This document shows positions 25,313-33,964 of a stretch of 64,000 nt of DNA, piece after piece; position 1 is the stretch's first letter; each line of letters begins with the position of its first letter. Made by a program: the position numbers and the translations under genes. Origin of the DNA: Salinadaptatus halalkaliphilus (GTDB lineage Archaea; Halobacteriota; Halobacteria; Halobacteriales; Natrialbaceae); the NCBI RefSeq assembly GCF_006543045.1, contig NZ_RBZW01000044.1, positions 1-64,000 of the forward strand, read 5' to 3'. Below the pieces are notes generated by a model, which had not been told where the DNA came from, did no database searches, and was given only the letters and a program-made list of their open reading frames with translations.

Positions 25313-26104
25313 TCAGTAACCGACGAAATCGGGATCTCGTTTCTCCTTGAACGCTTGGACACCTTCGACGTAGTCCTCCGTCTGGGACGCCTTCGAGATC
25401 CGCTCGGTTTCGTGGGCGAGGTGTTCGGATAGCTGACGTGCGGAGGCTTCCTCGAGCTGGCGTGAAATCGAGCCAAGCGCCTTGGTCGGACCCGAGGCGA
25501 GGGAGGTTGCAAGCTCCTCGAGGCGATCGTCGAACGAATTTGCGTCTGCGACTTCGGTGACGAGGCCGATCTCCTCGGCCTCGGCGGGCGGGATCTTTTC
25601 GTTGAGCAACGCGATGCGTTTGGCCTCTTGGAGACCGACGAGATGCGGGAGGTAGTACGTCGCTGAGCCGTCGCCGGTCAGGCCGACGCCGGGGTAGCCA
25701 AACTGGAGGTAGGCGTCCTCGTGCATGAGCGTGATGTCGCCAAGCAGGGCGAGGGCGAATCCGGCGCCGACGGCCGGGCCGTCGATTCCCGTAACGACCG
25801 GGGTCTCGCCACGTTTCAACTGGTGGACGACATCGTTGAGGAACGACGCACCCCGTCGGAGCCGCGCCGCTGCACTCGAGTCCTCCTCGAAGGAAGTGAT
25901 GTTACCGCCGGCACAGAACACACCGTCGGAGCCACGCAACACGATACAGCGGACATCGTCGTCCTCGTTGAGTTCCGTCCCGAGCCACAGCAGTTCCTCG
26001 GTCATTCCGTCGTTCAGCGAGTTCATCGCCGACTCGCTCTCGATCGAGAGATACGCGATCCCGTCCTCGGTCTGTTCTACCGCGAAGTTATCAAATTCTT
26101 TCAT
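25313..26104 (-). CDS. Enoyl-CoA hydratase/isomerase family protein
   Basis: This 263-residue crotonase-fold protein has the oxyanion-hole loop DGVFCAGGNITSFEED near residues 60-75 and GPAVGAGFALALLGDITLMH near 105, then YPGVGLTGDGSATYYLPHLV. The first catalytic Glu position reads GFALAL and the second YPGVGLTGD, so neither hydratase Glu is obvious. PaaG-like isomerases and other crotonase activities should be considered. The protein ends FKEKRDPDFVGY, the standard C-terminal pattern. It follows the ACAD gene at 26189 on the same strand (84-bp gap), so they may share a transcript. Confidence 0.83.
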   Translation of the reverse strand: MKEFDNFAVEQTEDGIAYLSIESESAMNSLNDGMTEELLWLGTELNEDDDVRCIVLRGSDGVFCAGGNITSFEEDSSAAARLRRGASFLNDVVHQLKRGETPVVTGIDGPAVGAGFALALLGDITLMHEDAYLQFGYPGVGLTGDGSATYYLPHLVGLQEAKRIALLNEKIPPAEAEEIGLVTEVADANSFDDRLEELATSLASGPTKALGSISRQLEEASARQLSEHLAHETERISKASQTEDYVEGVQAFKEKRDPDFVGY

Positions 26105-26188
26105 AATTACGAATTGATGATCGGTGGCCGATGGTTTATGTGTTTGGCTCCGAGCGAACGACCGCCCGCAGCCGATCGTCGTCCTCGC

Positions 26189-27439
26189 TTACTCGTCGAG
26201 GGCGTCGATGCGTCGTTCCTCGTCGAACCGAAGGACGTTCTCGAGTTCGTCCTCTTCGAGGTCCTCGAACGCCCAGCGGGCGATCGATCGGCGGTGGACC
26301 TCGTCCGGCCCGTCGACGATGCGGAACGGACGGACGTTCTCGTAGAAGTGTGCCAACGGCAGGTCCTTCCCGATGCCGTTCCCACCGCAACACTGGATCG
26401 CGAGGTCGATGATCTCGTTGGTGACGTTCGCGGTGAAGTTCTTGGCCATCGCGACCTCGATGCGGGCGTCGCTGCGATCGAGTTCGCGGGCGGCGTGACG
26501 GGACATCGTCCGCGCGGCGTGCAACCGCGTTTCGGCATCGGCGATGCGGTGTCTGAGTGCCTGTTTTTCGGACAGCGTCGAGCCGAAGCCTTCGCGTTCA
26601 CTAACGTACGCTTTCGCGATCTCAAGCGAGCGCTGGGCCATCCCGGAGTAGCGCATGCAGTGGGTGAGTCGGCCGCCACCCAGTCGCATCTGTGCGACTC
26701 TGAACCCGCCGCCCTCCTCGCCGACCGTGTTCTCGACGGGAACGCGGACGTTCTCGTATTTCACCTCGGCGTGGCCGCCGGTCCGTTCGGTGATACCGTG
26801 GCCGCCGAGGTGGCCGACGTTACGGACGATGTTGACGCCGTCCGTGTCGGTCGGCACGAGGATGATCGACGTCCCTTCGTAGGGATGGGCCTCGAGGTCG
26901 GTGCGAGCCATCACCAGCAGGAAATCCGCGTCCTGACCGTCGGAGGTCCACCACTTGTGGCCGTTGATCACCCACTCGTCGCCGTCTTTCTGGGCGGTCG
27001 TCTGGAGCATCTTCGGGTCGGAGCCCCCACCCTGGAGCGGTTCGGTCATCGAGAACGCCGACGAAATCTCGCCCTGGACGAGCGGCCGCAGCCACTCCTC
27101 TTTCTGTGCTTCCGTGCCGACCATCTCGAGGGTGTGCATGTTCCCTTCGTGGGGCGCGTTCGCACGGATCGAGAGCGCGCCGATCAGCGACCGCCCGACC
27201 TGCTCGAACGATGGCAACATGTCCTGGAAGTCGAGCCCCTGCCCGCCGTACTTCTCGGGCATCTGCGGGGCGAAGAGGTCGCGCTCTTTGGCCATCTCCC
27301 AGAACTCCTCGATCTCGTCTTCGGTGATTTTCTCGCCGGTCCGAAGCGCCTCGCGTTCTCGAGGGATTACTTCCTCGTCCATGAACGATTCGACCCGTGT
27401 CGCTACTTCCTGTGCCGTCTCGGAGTCGTGGTACTCCAT
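26189..27439 (-). CDS. Acyl-CoA dehydrogenase, ACAD10/11-like
   Basis: This 416-residue flavoprotein has FSMTEPLQGGGSDPKMLQTT and EWVINGHKWWTSDGQDADFL in the middle domain, TERTGGHAEVKYENVRVPVE, and the C-terminal FRIVDGPDEVHRRSIARWAF. The DGPDEVH end and GHKWWTSD loop are typical of the ACAD10/11 branch rather than straight-chain dehydrogenases. In animals those enzymes carry a fused APH-type kinase and process 4-hydroxyacyl-CoAs through phosphorylated intermediates. Here separate APH-fold kinases lie at 31315 and 35581, so a two-protein version is possible. That function is inference. Confidence 0.85.
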   Translation of the reverse strand: MEYHDSETAQEVATRVESFMDEEVIPREREALRTGEKITEDEIEEFWEMAKERDLFAPQMPEKYGGQGLDFQDMLPSFEQVGRSLIGALSIRANAPHEGNMHTLEMVGTEAQKEEWLRPLVQGEISSAFSMTEPLQGGGSDPKMLQTTAQKDGDEWVINGHKWWTSDGQDADFLLVMARTDLEAHPYEGTSIILVPTDTDGVNIVRNVGHLGGHGITERTGGHAEVKYENVRVPVENTVGEEGGGFRVAQMRLGGGRLTHCMRYSGMAQRSLEIAKAYVSEREGFGSTLSEKQALRHRIADAETRLHAARTMSRHAARELDRSDARIEVAMAKNFTANVTNEIIDLAIQCCGGNGIGKDLPLAHFYENVRPFRIVDGPDEVHRRSIARWAFEDLEEDELENVLRFDEERRIDALDE

Positions 27440-27522
27440 ACCACGTCATCTATACACGGATTTGTAAATCTACCTAAGGAGGAACGATACCCAGGGCTCT
27501 ATCGAAAACTGCTCGCCGGCGA

Positions 27523-28542
27523 TCAGTCGTTCTTGAGGTCGTCGAGGACGTCGGCCCAGTAGTCGTTGCCGTCGAACGAGAGCTGGATGCGGTCGGCGAT
27601 ACCGCCGTACTTCTCGTCGATTTCGTCCGCGAGTTCCTCGGGTGGGGCTTCGATCGCGAACGCCTCGAGCATGTCGTCGGTAACCAGTTCGGTCATCTCA
27701 CCCCACTTGCCCTCCTTCGAGAGTTCGTGCAGTTCCATCCCGACGTCCTTCCAGCCGTGGAGCTCGAGGACGTCGTGATAGGTTCTGGTCGAGCCGTAGA
27801 AGGCAATGCGCTGTTTCGCTTCCTGGCGCATCTCGGCGCGTTGTTCCTCGGTTTCGCCCGTAATGAGGAACGGGCTGGCTGAGAGAGTTACCTCGTCGGG
27901 ATCGCGGTCGCCGATTTCGGCCCCTTCCTCGACCATCGGCCCGATGACCTCCTCGGTGTATTTTGGCGTGTTGAACGCGTGCATACAGAGGCCGTCGGCG
28001 ACGTCGCCGGCCATCTTGAGCATGTATTCGCTGACGCCGGCGACCCAGATGTCCGGCGGACCGCTCTCGAGGGGACCGGGGTTGAACTCCTCGGTCATGA
28101 GCGAGAACTGGAAGAACTCGCCGTCGAAGTCGAGTTCGTCCTCGTTGCCTTGGAAGACGTCGAAGATATGGTTGAGCGCGAGGACTTCCTCGCGAAGGCG
28201 CGAGCCCGGACTCTCCCACTCGAAGTCGACCGAGAAGCGTCGTTCGTTGTGCCCCTTGACCTGGGTGCCAAGCCCGAGGATCATGCGCCCGTCGGAAAAC
28301 CGCTGTAAGTCCCACGCCTGGTAGGCAAGCACCATCGGCGATCGGGTAAACGATGTCGCGATCCGAGTTCCGATTTCGATGTCATCCGTCCGCTCGGCGA
28401 CGAGCGGAAGGGGGAGGAACGGGTCTTCGTCCGTCTCCGGTGTGAAGACGCCGTCGAAGCCGAATTCCTCGGCCTGAGCCGCGAGTTCCGCCGATTCCGT
28501 CGACAATCCTTTCACTGCCGTATCGATTTTGAGGTCTGTCAC
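27523..28542 (-). CDS. Luciferase-like (LLM) flavin/F420-dependent oxidoreductase
   Basis: This 339-residue TIM-barrel protein starts at a GTG (28542), read as VTDLKIDTAVKGL. Motifs include AEEFGFDGVFTPETDEDPF, IATSFTRSPMVLAYQAWDLQ and GRMILGLGTQVKGHNERRFS (residues 85-110), as in F420- or FMN-dependent oxidoreductases. The start is chosen because the fold begins there; the frame continues upstream to 28734 with unrelated composition into the promoter of binding protein 3. It follows the divergent gap with that protein and lies upstream of the ACAD10/11-like gene on the same strand (84-bp gap). The reaction could be oxidation of an alcohol or acyl intermediate; specificity is unknown. Confidence 0.8.
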   Translation of the reverse strand: MTDLKIDTAVKGLSTESAELAAQAEEFGFDGVFTPETDEDPFLPLPLVAERTDDIEIGTRIATSFTRSPMVLAYQAWDLQRFSDGRMILGLGTQVKGHNERRFSVDFEWESPGSRLREEVLALNHIFDVFQGNEDELDFDGEFFQFSLMTEEFNPGPLESGPPDIWVAGVSEYMLKMAGDVADGLCMHAFNTPKYTEEVIGPMVEEGAEIGDRDPDEVTLSASPFLITGETEEQRAEMRQEAKQRIAFYGSTRTYHDVLELHGWKDVGMELHELSKEGKWGEMTELVTDDMLEAFAIEAPPEELADEIDEKYGGIADRIQLSFDGNDYWADVLDDLKND

Positions 28543-28764
28543 GTTCGAGTGCACTATTGGCAGGCAGGAAAATAATAGTACCGCTAAGAACTGCTCTGCC
28601 GGCGACACGGCAGTCGACGGACGAGTCGGTCCGTCGTACCGACAGCCGGTGCAACCGCGACTCGTTCTCCGATCGTACCGTCGACCACCACTGGTAATTC
28701 CCACGCCGACAGAATGGATAATTATGCAAATCATTTAATAAGGTTCTCCAGAGAACGTAGTACG

Positions 28765-29859
28765 ATGCCACGGAGTAACAAGAGTCAGGGTTCTCGAGGC
28801 GGACGAATAACTCGACGCCGGGTGCTACAGACAGGTGCTGTCGCGACCGGTGTGGCCGTCGCCGGCTGTATGGGGAGTGACGATGAGACGCTCAGCTTCA
28901 TCAGTCGTGGGGGGACGACTCAGGACGCAGAACGGGAGCTGTTCGAACAGTGGAGCGAAGAAAGCGGTGTCGAGGTCACCCACCAGGAGGTGGCCGACGA
29001 CACCGAGATGATGAACCTCATCTCGGAGAATCCCGGCGAATTCGACTTTACGAATCCGGCCCAGTTCGGATTGGCACTCTCGCGGATCGAATTCGAGGGG
29101 GAACTGTTTACGGATATCGACACGGGCGAGATTCCGAATTACGAGGAACACGTCCAGGACCAGTGGAAGAACGCGCCACCCATCGAAGGACAGGACGACG
29201 CGATATTTTATTACATGTCCTCCCAGGGAATCGGCTACAACCGTGAATACGTCGACGAAATTACGTCCTGGGACGACCTGAAAACTGACGAACTCGATGG
29301 CAACGTCGCGCTGTTCTCGTCGGCACCAACTCGATTCGGGAACGCGTGCGCGGCAGCCGAGGTCGGAGTTGCCGAGGCGCTCAACGACGAGGATATACTC
29401 GACGACGTCTTCGAGGAAATGGAAGAACAACACGAGTACGTGTTCAATTACTGGGACGCCGGCGACCAGTTCATGCAGTGGATGCGAGAGGATCAGGCCT
29501 ACGCCTGCTCGGCATGGGGCGGTCGCGTGCAGGTGATGAACCAGGAAGGGATGGACGCCCAGTACGTCATCCCCGATGAGGGCGCAGTCGCGCATACGAA
29601 CTACTTCGTCATAACCGAAGAGAGCGAGAACAAAGACCACGTCTACGACCTCTTGAACTGGCTCTACGAGCCCGAAAATGCCGTCGAGCTGAGTACCACT
29701 CACAACTACCCGATGGCCATGCAGGACCCATCCGAGGACCTCACTTCGCTGTTCGAATACGTCGAGAGCCCCGACGACCTCCTCTGGATCGACTGGGACG
29801 AGATGATCCCGAACCTAGATATGATCACGGAACGCGTCAACGAAGTGATGGCCGGCTAA
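28765..29859 (+). CDS. Solute-binding lipoprotein 3, orphan paralogue
   Basis: This 364-residue PotD-like protein has the signal TRRRVLQTGAVATGVAVAGC (about residues 18-37) followed by LSFISRGGTTQDAERELFEQ, and later WGGRVQVMNQEGMDAQYVIP and IDWDEMIPNLD near the end. The start at 28765 is chosen to place the twin arginines about 18 residues in; a frame from 28714 is longer without support. It has no own translocator and is divergent from the LLM gene. The upstream sequence contains GATAATTATGC and ATTTAATAAGG, likely promoter elements. It is followed after 129 bp by an acyl-CoA dehydrogenase on the same strand, a possible functional partner. Confidence 0.87.
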   Translation: MPRSNKSQGSRGGRITRRRVLQTGAVATGVAVAGCMGSDDETLSFISRGGTTQDAERELFEQWSEESGVEVTHQEVADDTEMMNLISENPGEFDFTNPAQFGLALSRIEFEGELFTDIDTGEIPNYEEHVQDQWKNAPPIEGQDDAIFYYMSSQGIGYNREYVDEITSWDDLKTDELDGNVALFSSAPTRFGNACAAAEVGVAEALNDEDILDDVFEEMEEQHEYVFNYWDAGDQFMQWMREDQAYACSAWGGRVQVMNQEGMDAQYVIPDEGAVAHTNYFVITEESENKDHVYDLLNWLYEPENAVELSTTHNYPMAMQDPSEDLTSLFEYVESPDDLLWIDWDEMIPNLDMITERVNEVMAG

Positions 29860-29988
29860 CGCCGCCACAGCTCCGAGTTTGCGACTCGAGCGTACGGCTT
29901 TCGGTCGACGCCGAGCTGTCAGTGGCCCAGCGGCCGTACACTGTCATCCGATACCATGATTTAAGTAGTAGTTCAATGGACAGTTCGT

Positions 29989-31191
29989 ATGGATTTCAGC
30001 GAACCAGCCGAAGCCACACAGCTCAAATCGGAACTATCGGCGTTCATCGAAACCGAAATACAGCCGCTCGAGGCGGAACACGAGCGGTTTCTCGGTCCGG
30101 ACGCCGAACGCCACATCTTCGACGACGAGTTCAGGCAGGTGCCGGAATATCTCGAGTTGAAAGCGACGATCCGTAAGCGCGCTGCGGAGGCCGACTTCTG
30201 GGGCATGAACATGCCGGAATCGGTCGGCGGACGGGGAATCGGAACGCTCACTGACGCGATTGTGGCCGAGTATCTGGCGAACCAGCCACCGGGATTGCAC
30301 ACGTATGCGGTCAGGGGTGCCGGCGGCGGTCCGACGCCGATTCTCCTCAATTGCGACGACCAGCAGCGCGATCGGTATCTCGAGCCGCTCATGGCCGGCG
30401 AAAAGACGACGTGTTTCGCCCTGACCGAACCCGACGCCGGCAGCGATCCACACTTCCTGGAGACGACGGCCGAAAAAGAGGGTGACGAGTGGGTGATCGA
30501 CGGCCGAAAGTCCTGGATCAGCAACGCACCGTACGCCGACTTTGCGATGGTCTTTGCCCGAACGAGCGGCGAGCCGGGCCAGATCGACGGTATCTCGTGT
30601 TTCCTCGTCGATACGGACACGCCGGGACTGTCCGTCGGCGACATCCACCGGCCGATGGGCCACGCCTGGGTTGCGCCGGCGGAACTCGAACTCGAGAACT
30701 GTCGCGTCGGCGACGACGCCCTTCTCGGGGCCGAAGGGAAGGGCTTCTTCCAGGCGATGGAGTGGATCGGCAACGCGCGGTTAGGCGTCGCGGCCGGCTG
30801 TGTCGGATCGGCCGAGTTCCTCCTCGAGAAGGCCGTCGACTACGCCGAAGAGCGCGAGACGTTCGGCAACCCGCTCGTCGAGCGCCAGGGTATCTCGTTC
30901 CCGCTCGCCGAGGTCGCGATGGACATCGAACGAACCCGACAGCTCTACCGGTATGCGGCCTGGAAAGTCGAGCAAGACCAGGACGCCCGCAAGGAGACGG
31001 CGATGGCAAAACTCGCCGCGGCAAAACTCGAGAATCGGGCGGCCGACGTCGCGATGCAGGTCCACGGCGCAACCGGCTATTCGCGCCGAGAGCCGATCGA
31101 GAAGCGCTACCGAACCAGCCGAGGGAAACGACTCACGGAAGGATCGGACGAGATGCAGAAACAAACGATCGTTCGCGAACTACGCGACTGA
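29989..31191 (+). CDS. Acyl-CoA dehydrogenase
   Basis: This 400-residue ACAD shows FALTEPDAGSDPHFLETTAE near residue 145 and EWVIDGRKSWISNAPYADFA near 170, and the C-terminal helices VAMQVHGATGYSRREPIEKR. The Glu-Gly-Ser in RLTEGSDEMQKQTIV matches the position of the MCAD catalytic Glu, so this one looks canonical. The N-terminus MDFSEPAEATQLKSELSAFI and ETEIQPLEAEHERF resemble the paralogue at 32569. It lies between binding protein 3 and the APH-fold kinase at 31315 (convergent). A hairpin and a divergent 85-bp repeat follow its stop. Substrate unknown. Confidence 0.88.
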   Translation: MDFSEPAEATQLKSELSAFIETEIQPLEAEHERFLGPDAERHIFDDEFRQVPEYLELKATIRKRAAEADFWGMNMPESVGGRGIGTLTDAIVAEYLANQPPGLHTYAVRGAGGGPTPILLNCDDQQRDRYLEPLMAGEKTTCFALTEPDAGSDPHFLETTAEKEGDEWVIDGRKSWISNAPYADFAMVFARTSGEPGQIDGISCFLVDTDTPGLSVGDIHRPMGHAWVAPAELELENCRVGDDALLGAEGKGFFQAMEWIGNARLGVAAGCVGSAEFLLEKAVDYAEERETFGNPLVERQGISFPLAEVAMDIERTRQLYRYAAWKVEQDQDARKETAMAKLAAAKLENRAADVAMQVHGATGYSRREPIEKRYRTSRGKRLTEGSDEMQKQTIVRELRD

Positions 31192-31222
31192 CGATCCACG
31201 CGAGTAGTTCGAGATCGAGTTG

Positions 31223-31239
31223 CCGTCTTCAGCAGACGG
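31223..31239. terminator. Hairpin after the acyl-CoA dehydrogenase
   Basis: CCGTCT (31223-31228) pairs with AGACGG (31234-31239) around TTCAG-like loop bases, 32 nt after the stop of the dehydrogenase. It is immediately followed by the second palindrome of repeat R4. A terminator between convergent genes is likely. Confidence 0.45.
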
Positions 31240-31317
31240 TTTCCCGTCCGTCAGTTCCGGTGCACCCGCGACCCGTGCGGTGGGTGCGCCGGGACATCGG
31301 TACAGCAATCCGTATCA
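31232..31317 (-). repeat. 85-bp palindromic repeat, divergent copy R4
   Basis: The right arm TACAGCAATCCGTATCA is intact, the core keeps GCGACCCGTGCGG, and the left arm has decayed to GCAGACGGTTTCCCG. One indel separates its frame from copies R2 and R3. On the minus strand the element starts TGATACGGATTGCTGTA, and that TGA is the stop codon of the kinase gene 31315-32430. The inner stem here is GCACCC/GGGTGC, unlike the other copies. Confidence 0.65.
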
Positions 31318-32430
31318 GTCCTCGCCCGCGATGATCCGCAGCGCCTGTCGAGCCAGTTCCGGCACCCGCTCTTCCATGAGCGGGTACCGGTCGTCGTCGG
31401 CGTTGCCCTCGAGGTGGCGACGGAAGAACATCTCGCCGATACCACCCAGCTTGTAGTAGGCGAGCGCGCGGTAAAAGCGATCGTTCGCGAAGGTATAGCC
31501 CGTCGCGTCCTCGTAGCGTTCGACGAGTTCGGACCGGGTGTGATAGCCGTCTTGGAGCAGGTACTCGGCGTCGCCAGCGGTGCCGACCTTGGTCGTGGCA
31601 TCGTCTTCGTCGGGCCAGTACGACAGCAGCCAGCCGAGATCGGTGAACGGATCGCCGATCGTCGACATCTCCCAGTCGAGGACGGCGACGATCTCCGGCG
31701 GCTGCTCGCGGGCGTCGCCCGCTCGCTCGTTCGGGGACCCGTCGCGTCCCCCGGCCGGGCCGAACATCACGTTATCGAGTTTGTAATCGCCGTGGACGAG
31801 CGTGTGTGGATACTCCTCGGGCACGTTCGCCTGCAGCCACTCGGTTAGCTCGTGGACTTCGGGAATCTCGCGCGCGTCGGTCGTCACCTCAAACGCCCAC
31901 TCGTACTGCTGTTCCCACCTGTCGACCTGGCGCTGTGTGAATCCGTCCGGGCGGCCGAACTCCTCGAGGCCGACGGCCTCGTAGTCCACGTTGTGAATCG
32001 CGCCGAGGGTGTCGACCATCTCGGCTCCTAACTGCGTGCGGTCTGCCGGCGTCTCGATCTGGTCGGGTTCGCCCTCGCGGATGACGATCCCGTCCAGTTT
32101 CTCCATGACGTAGAAATCCGAGCCGATGATGTCGTGGTCCTCGGTCGCGACGACCGTCGTCGGGACGGGAACCTCGGTATCCTGAAGCGCGTCGATGACG
32201 GTGTATTCGCGGATGACATCGTGTGCGGTATCGGCCGTTTCGCCGGGCGGCGGACGGCGGATAACGAGATCTTTGTCGTCCCACGTGACGAAGAGCGTCT
32301 CGTTGGAGTGGCCACCCGGGTGACGATCGACCCCGAAGTCGTCGGCCGGACCGAGGTGGTCGGCCAGAAACGCCTCGAGGGCGTCAAGATCGACGAGTCG
32401 ATCGAAGTAGTCGGTCTGTTCTTCTGACAT
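31315..32430 (-). CDS. APH-fold phosphotransferase family protein
   Basis: This 371-residue kinase-like protein has the Brenner loop LVHGDYKLDNVMFGPAGG near residue 205 and the metal-binding VLDWEMSTIGDPFTDLGWLL near 245. The N-terminal SNETLFVTWDDKDLVIRRPP is the nucleotide lobe with VIRRPP. These are the phosphotransferase hallmarks of ACAD10/11 kinase domains and LvaA-type kinases, rather than antibiotic resistance enzymes. Start is at 32430 (MSEEQTDYFDRLVDLDA); an earlier ATG at 32454 lacks support. It is convergent with one ACAD gene and divergent from another (32569). A 4-hydroxyacyl-CoA kinase role is inference. Its stop codon lies in repeat R4. Confidence 0.8.
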   Translation of the reverse strand: MSEEQTDYFDRLVDLDALEAFLADHLGPADDFGVDRHPGGHSNETLFVTWDDKDLVIRRPPPGETADTAHDVIREYTVIDALQDTEVPVPTTVVATEDHDIIGSDFYVMEKLDGIVIREGEPDQIETPADRTQLGAEMVDTLGAIHNVDYEAVGLEEFGRPDGFTQRQVDRWEQQYEWAFEVTTDAREIPEVHELTEWLQANVPEEYPHTLVHGDYKLDNVMFGPAGGRDGSPNERAGDAREQPPEIVAVLDWEMSTIGDPFTDLGWLLSYWPDEDDATTKVGTAGDAEYLLQDGYHTRSELVERYEDATGYTFANDRFYRALAYYKLGGIGEMFFRRHLEGNADDDRYPLMEERVPELARQALRIIAGED

Positions 32431-32568
32431 TCGTTGTGCCTCTATGCGTACCATTCGGATACACCCTTAAAATCTCTCTCGTATCGGCGGGACGCTCCGT
32501 CAGATCGGTGACCCTGATACTGGGAATCAAGGATAATTTTTTGGTACCGTACGAGAAACCGCATCAGC

Positions 32569-33816
32569 ATGGATATCAGTCCATCCGAACAGTTGCAATC
32601 ATACCTAGACGATCTCGACGAATTCATCGAGAACGAGATCAGGCCACTCGAAGAAGAACACATCGAGTACTTCGACGAACGTCGCGAACACGCCCGAACC
32701 GACTGGGACTCGGGCGGTGAGCCCGAAGAGGAGTGGGTAGAACTGCTCCAGGAGATGCGAGAGCGCGCCGACGAAGCGGGGTTCTACCGGTTCGCGCTTC
32801 CCGAAGAAGTCGGCGGTGACGAGGGATCGAACTTCGCGATGGCGGTGATCCGTGAGCACCTAGCGAACAAGGGAGTCGGGCTGCACAACGTCCTCCAGAA
32901 CGAAGCGTCCGTCGTCGGCAACACTGTCTTCCCACAGCTTCTGCTCCGGTTCGGCACCGACGAGCAACAGGAGATGATCGAAGACGTCATCACCGGTGAG
33001 ACCGGCGTCGCCTTCGGGCTTACCGAACCCGACCACGGCAGCGACGCGACGTGGATGGATACGACGGCCGAGAAAGACGGCGACGAGTGGGTTATCGACG
33101 GCGCCAAGCGCTGGAACAGTGGGATGCACGCCGCGGAGTACGATCTCGTGTTCGCCCGGACGAGCGGCGAGGACGGCGACGCCGACGGTATTACGGCGTT
33201 TCTGGTTCCGACGGATACCGAGGGTTTCGAGGTCGACTACTTCTGGTGGACGTTCAACATGCCGACCGACCACGCGGAGGTGTCGATCGACGGCGCTCGC
33301 GTCCCCGATTCGGCGATCCTCGGCGAGGAAGGGCAGGGGCTACACATCGCGCAGTTCTTCGTTCACGAGAACCGCATCCGGCAGGCCGCGGCGAGTCTCG
33401 GCGCCGCGCAGTTCTGTATCGACGAGGCCGTCGACTACGCGAACGAACGGGAGACGTGGGGCAAACCGCTCTCGACCAGACAAGCGATCCAGTTCCCGCT
33501 CGCGGAGCTACACACGGAAGCGGAGATGCTTCGCAATACGATCCGAAAGACCGCCCGGCTGTTAGACGACGAAGGCGAGATGGTAACCGAGTCGGACTCC
33601 TCGATCAGCCAGCTCGTCGCAATGTGTAACTACAAGGCAAACGACCTCGTCTGCCGGGCAGCCGACCGTGCGATGCAGGTCCACGGTGGCGTCGGCTACA
33701 GCCGGCGCAAGCCCTTCGAGCACATCTATCGCCACCACCGCCGGTATCGCATCACCGAAGGTTCCGAAGAGATCCAGAAACGCCGCGTCGCTGGTCACCT
33801 GTTCGACTTCATCTGA
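32569..33816 (+). CDS. Acyl-CoA dehydrogenase
   Basis: This 415-residue ACAD has AFGLTEPDHGSDATWMDTTA near residue 150 and EWVIDGAKRWNSGMHAAEYD, with the substrate-side FWWTFNMPTDHAEVSIDGAR. At the C-terminus MQVHGGVGYSRRKPFEHIYR precedes RITEGSEEIQKRR, with Glu in the catalytic MCAD position. It is divergent from the kinase 31315-32430 across a 138-bp gap with the TATA-like AATTTTTTGG near 32535. Its stop TGA is the first three bases of repeat R3. It resembles the ACAD at 29989, so the two may have arisen by duplication. Confidence 0.88.
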   Translation: MDISPSEQLQSYLDDLDEFIENEIRPLEEEHIEYFDERREHARTDWDSGGEPEEEWVELLQEMRERADEAGFYRFALPEEVGGDEGSNFAMAVIREHLANKGVGLHNVLQNEASVVGNTVFPQLLLRFGTDEQQEMIEDVITGETGVAFGLTEPDHGSDATWMDTTAEKDGDEWVIDGAKRWNSGMHAAEYDLVFARTSGEDGDADGITAFLVPTDTEGFEVDYFWWTFNMPTDHAEVSIDGARVPDSAILGEEGQGLHIAQFFVHENRIRQAAASLGAAQFCIDEAVDYANERETWGKPLSTRQAIQFPLAELHTEAEMLRNTIRKTARLLDDEGEMVTESDSSISQLVAMCNYKANDLVCRAADRAMQVHGGVGYSRRKPFEHIYRHHRRYRITEGSEEIQKRRVAGHLFDFI

Positions 33817-33898
33817 TACGGTTTACTGTAAGTCGTTACCGCCGAAACCGCGACCCGTCTGCGGTTTCGCCGGTAAATCGTTACAGCAATCCGTATGA
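33814..33898 (+). repeat. 85-bp palindromic repeat, copy R3
   Basis: The sequence runs from TGATACGGTTTACTGTAAGT to TTACAGCAATCCGTATGA and differs from R2 by a single base. The initial TGA at 33814-33816 is the stop codon of the upstream acyl-CoA dehydrogenase. Its strong central stem (CCGAAACCGC/GCGGTTTCGG) could act as a transcription terminator. Confidence 0.9.
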
Positions 33899-33964
33899 TA
33901 CGGTAGCTCGCTCGAGACCCGATCAAACACCGCCATCACCGGAATCCTGCCCGAATAAACGCAC

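Noticed and set aside
25721-27562. 613-codon plus-strand reading frame opposite the hydratase and dehydrogenase
   Set aside because: It is the antisense shadow of two clear genes, produced by high GC and codon bias; its product has no recognizable domain.
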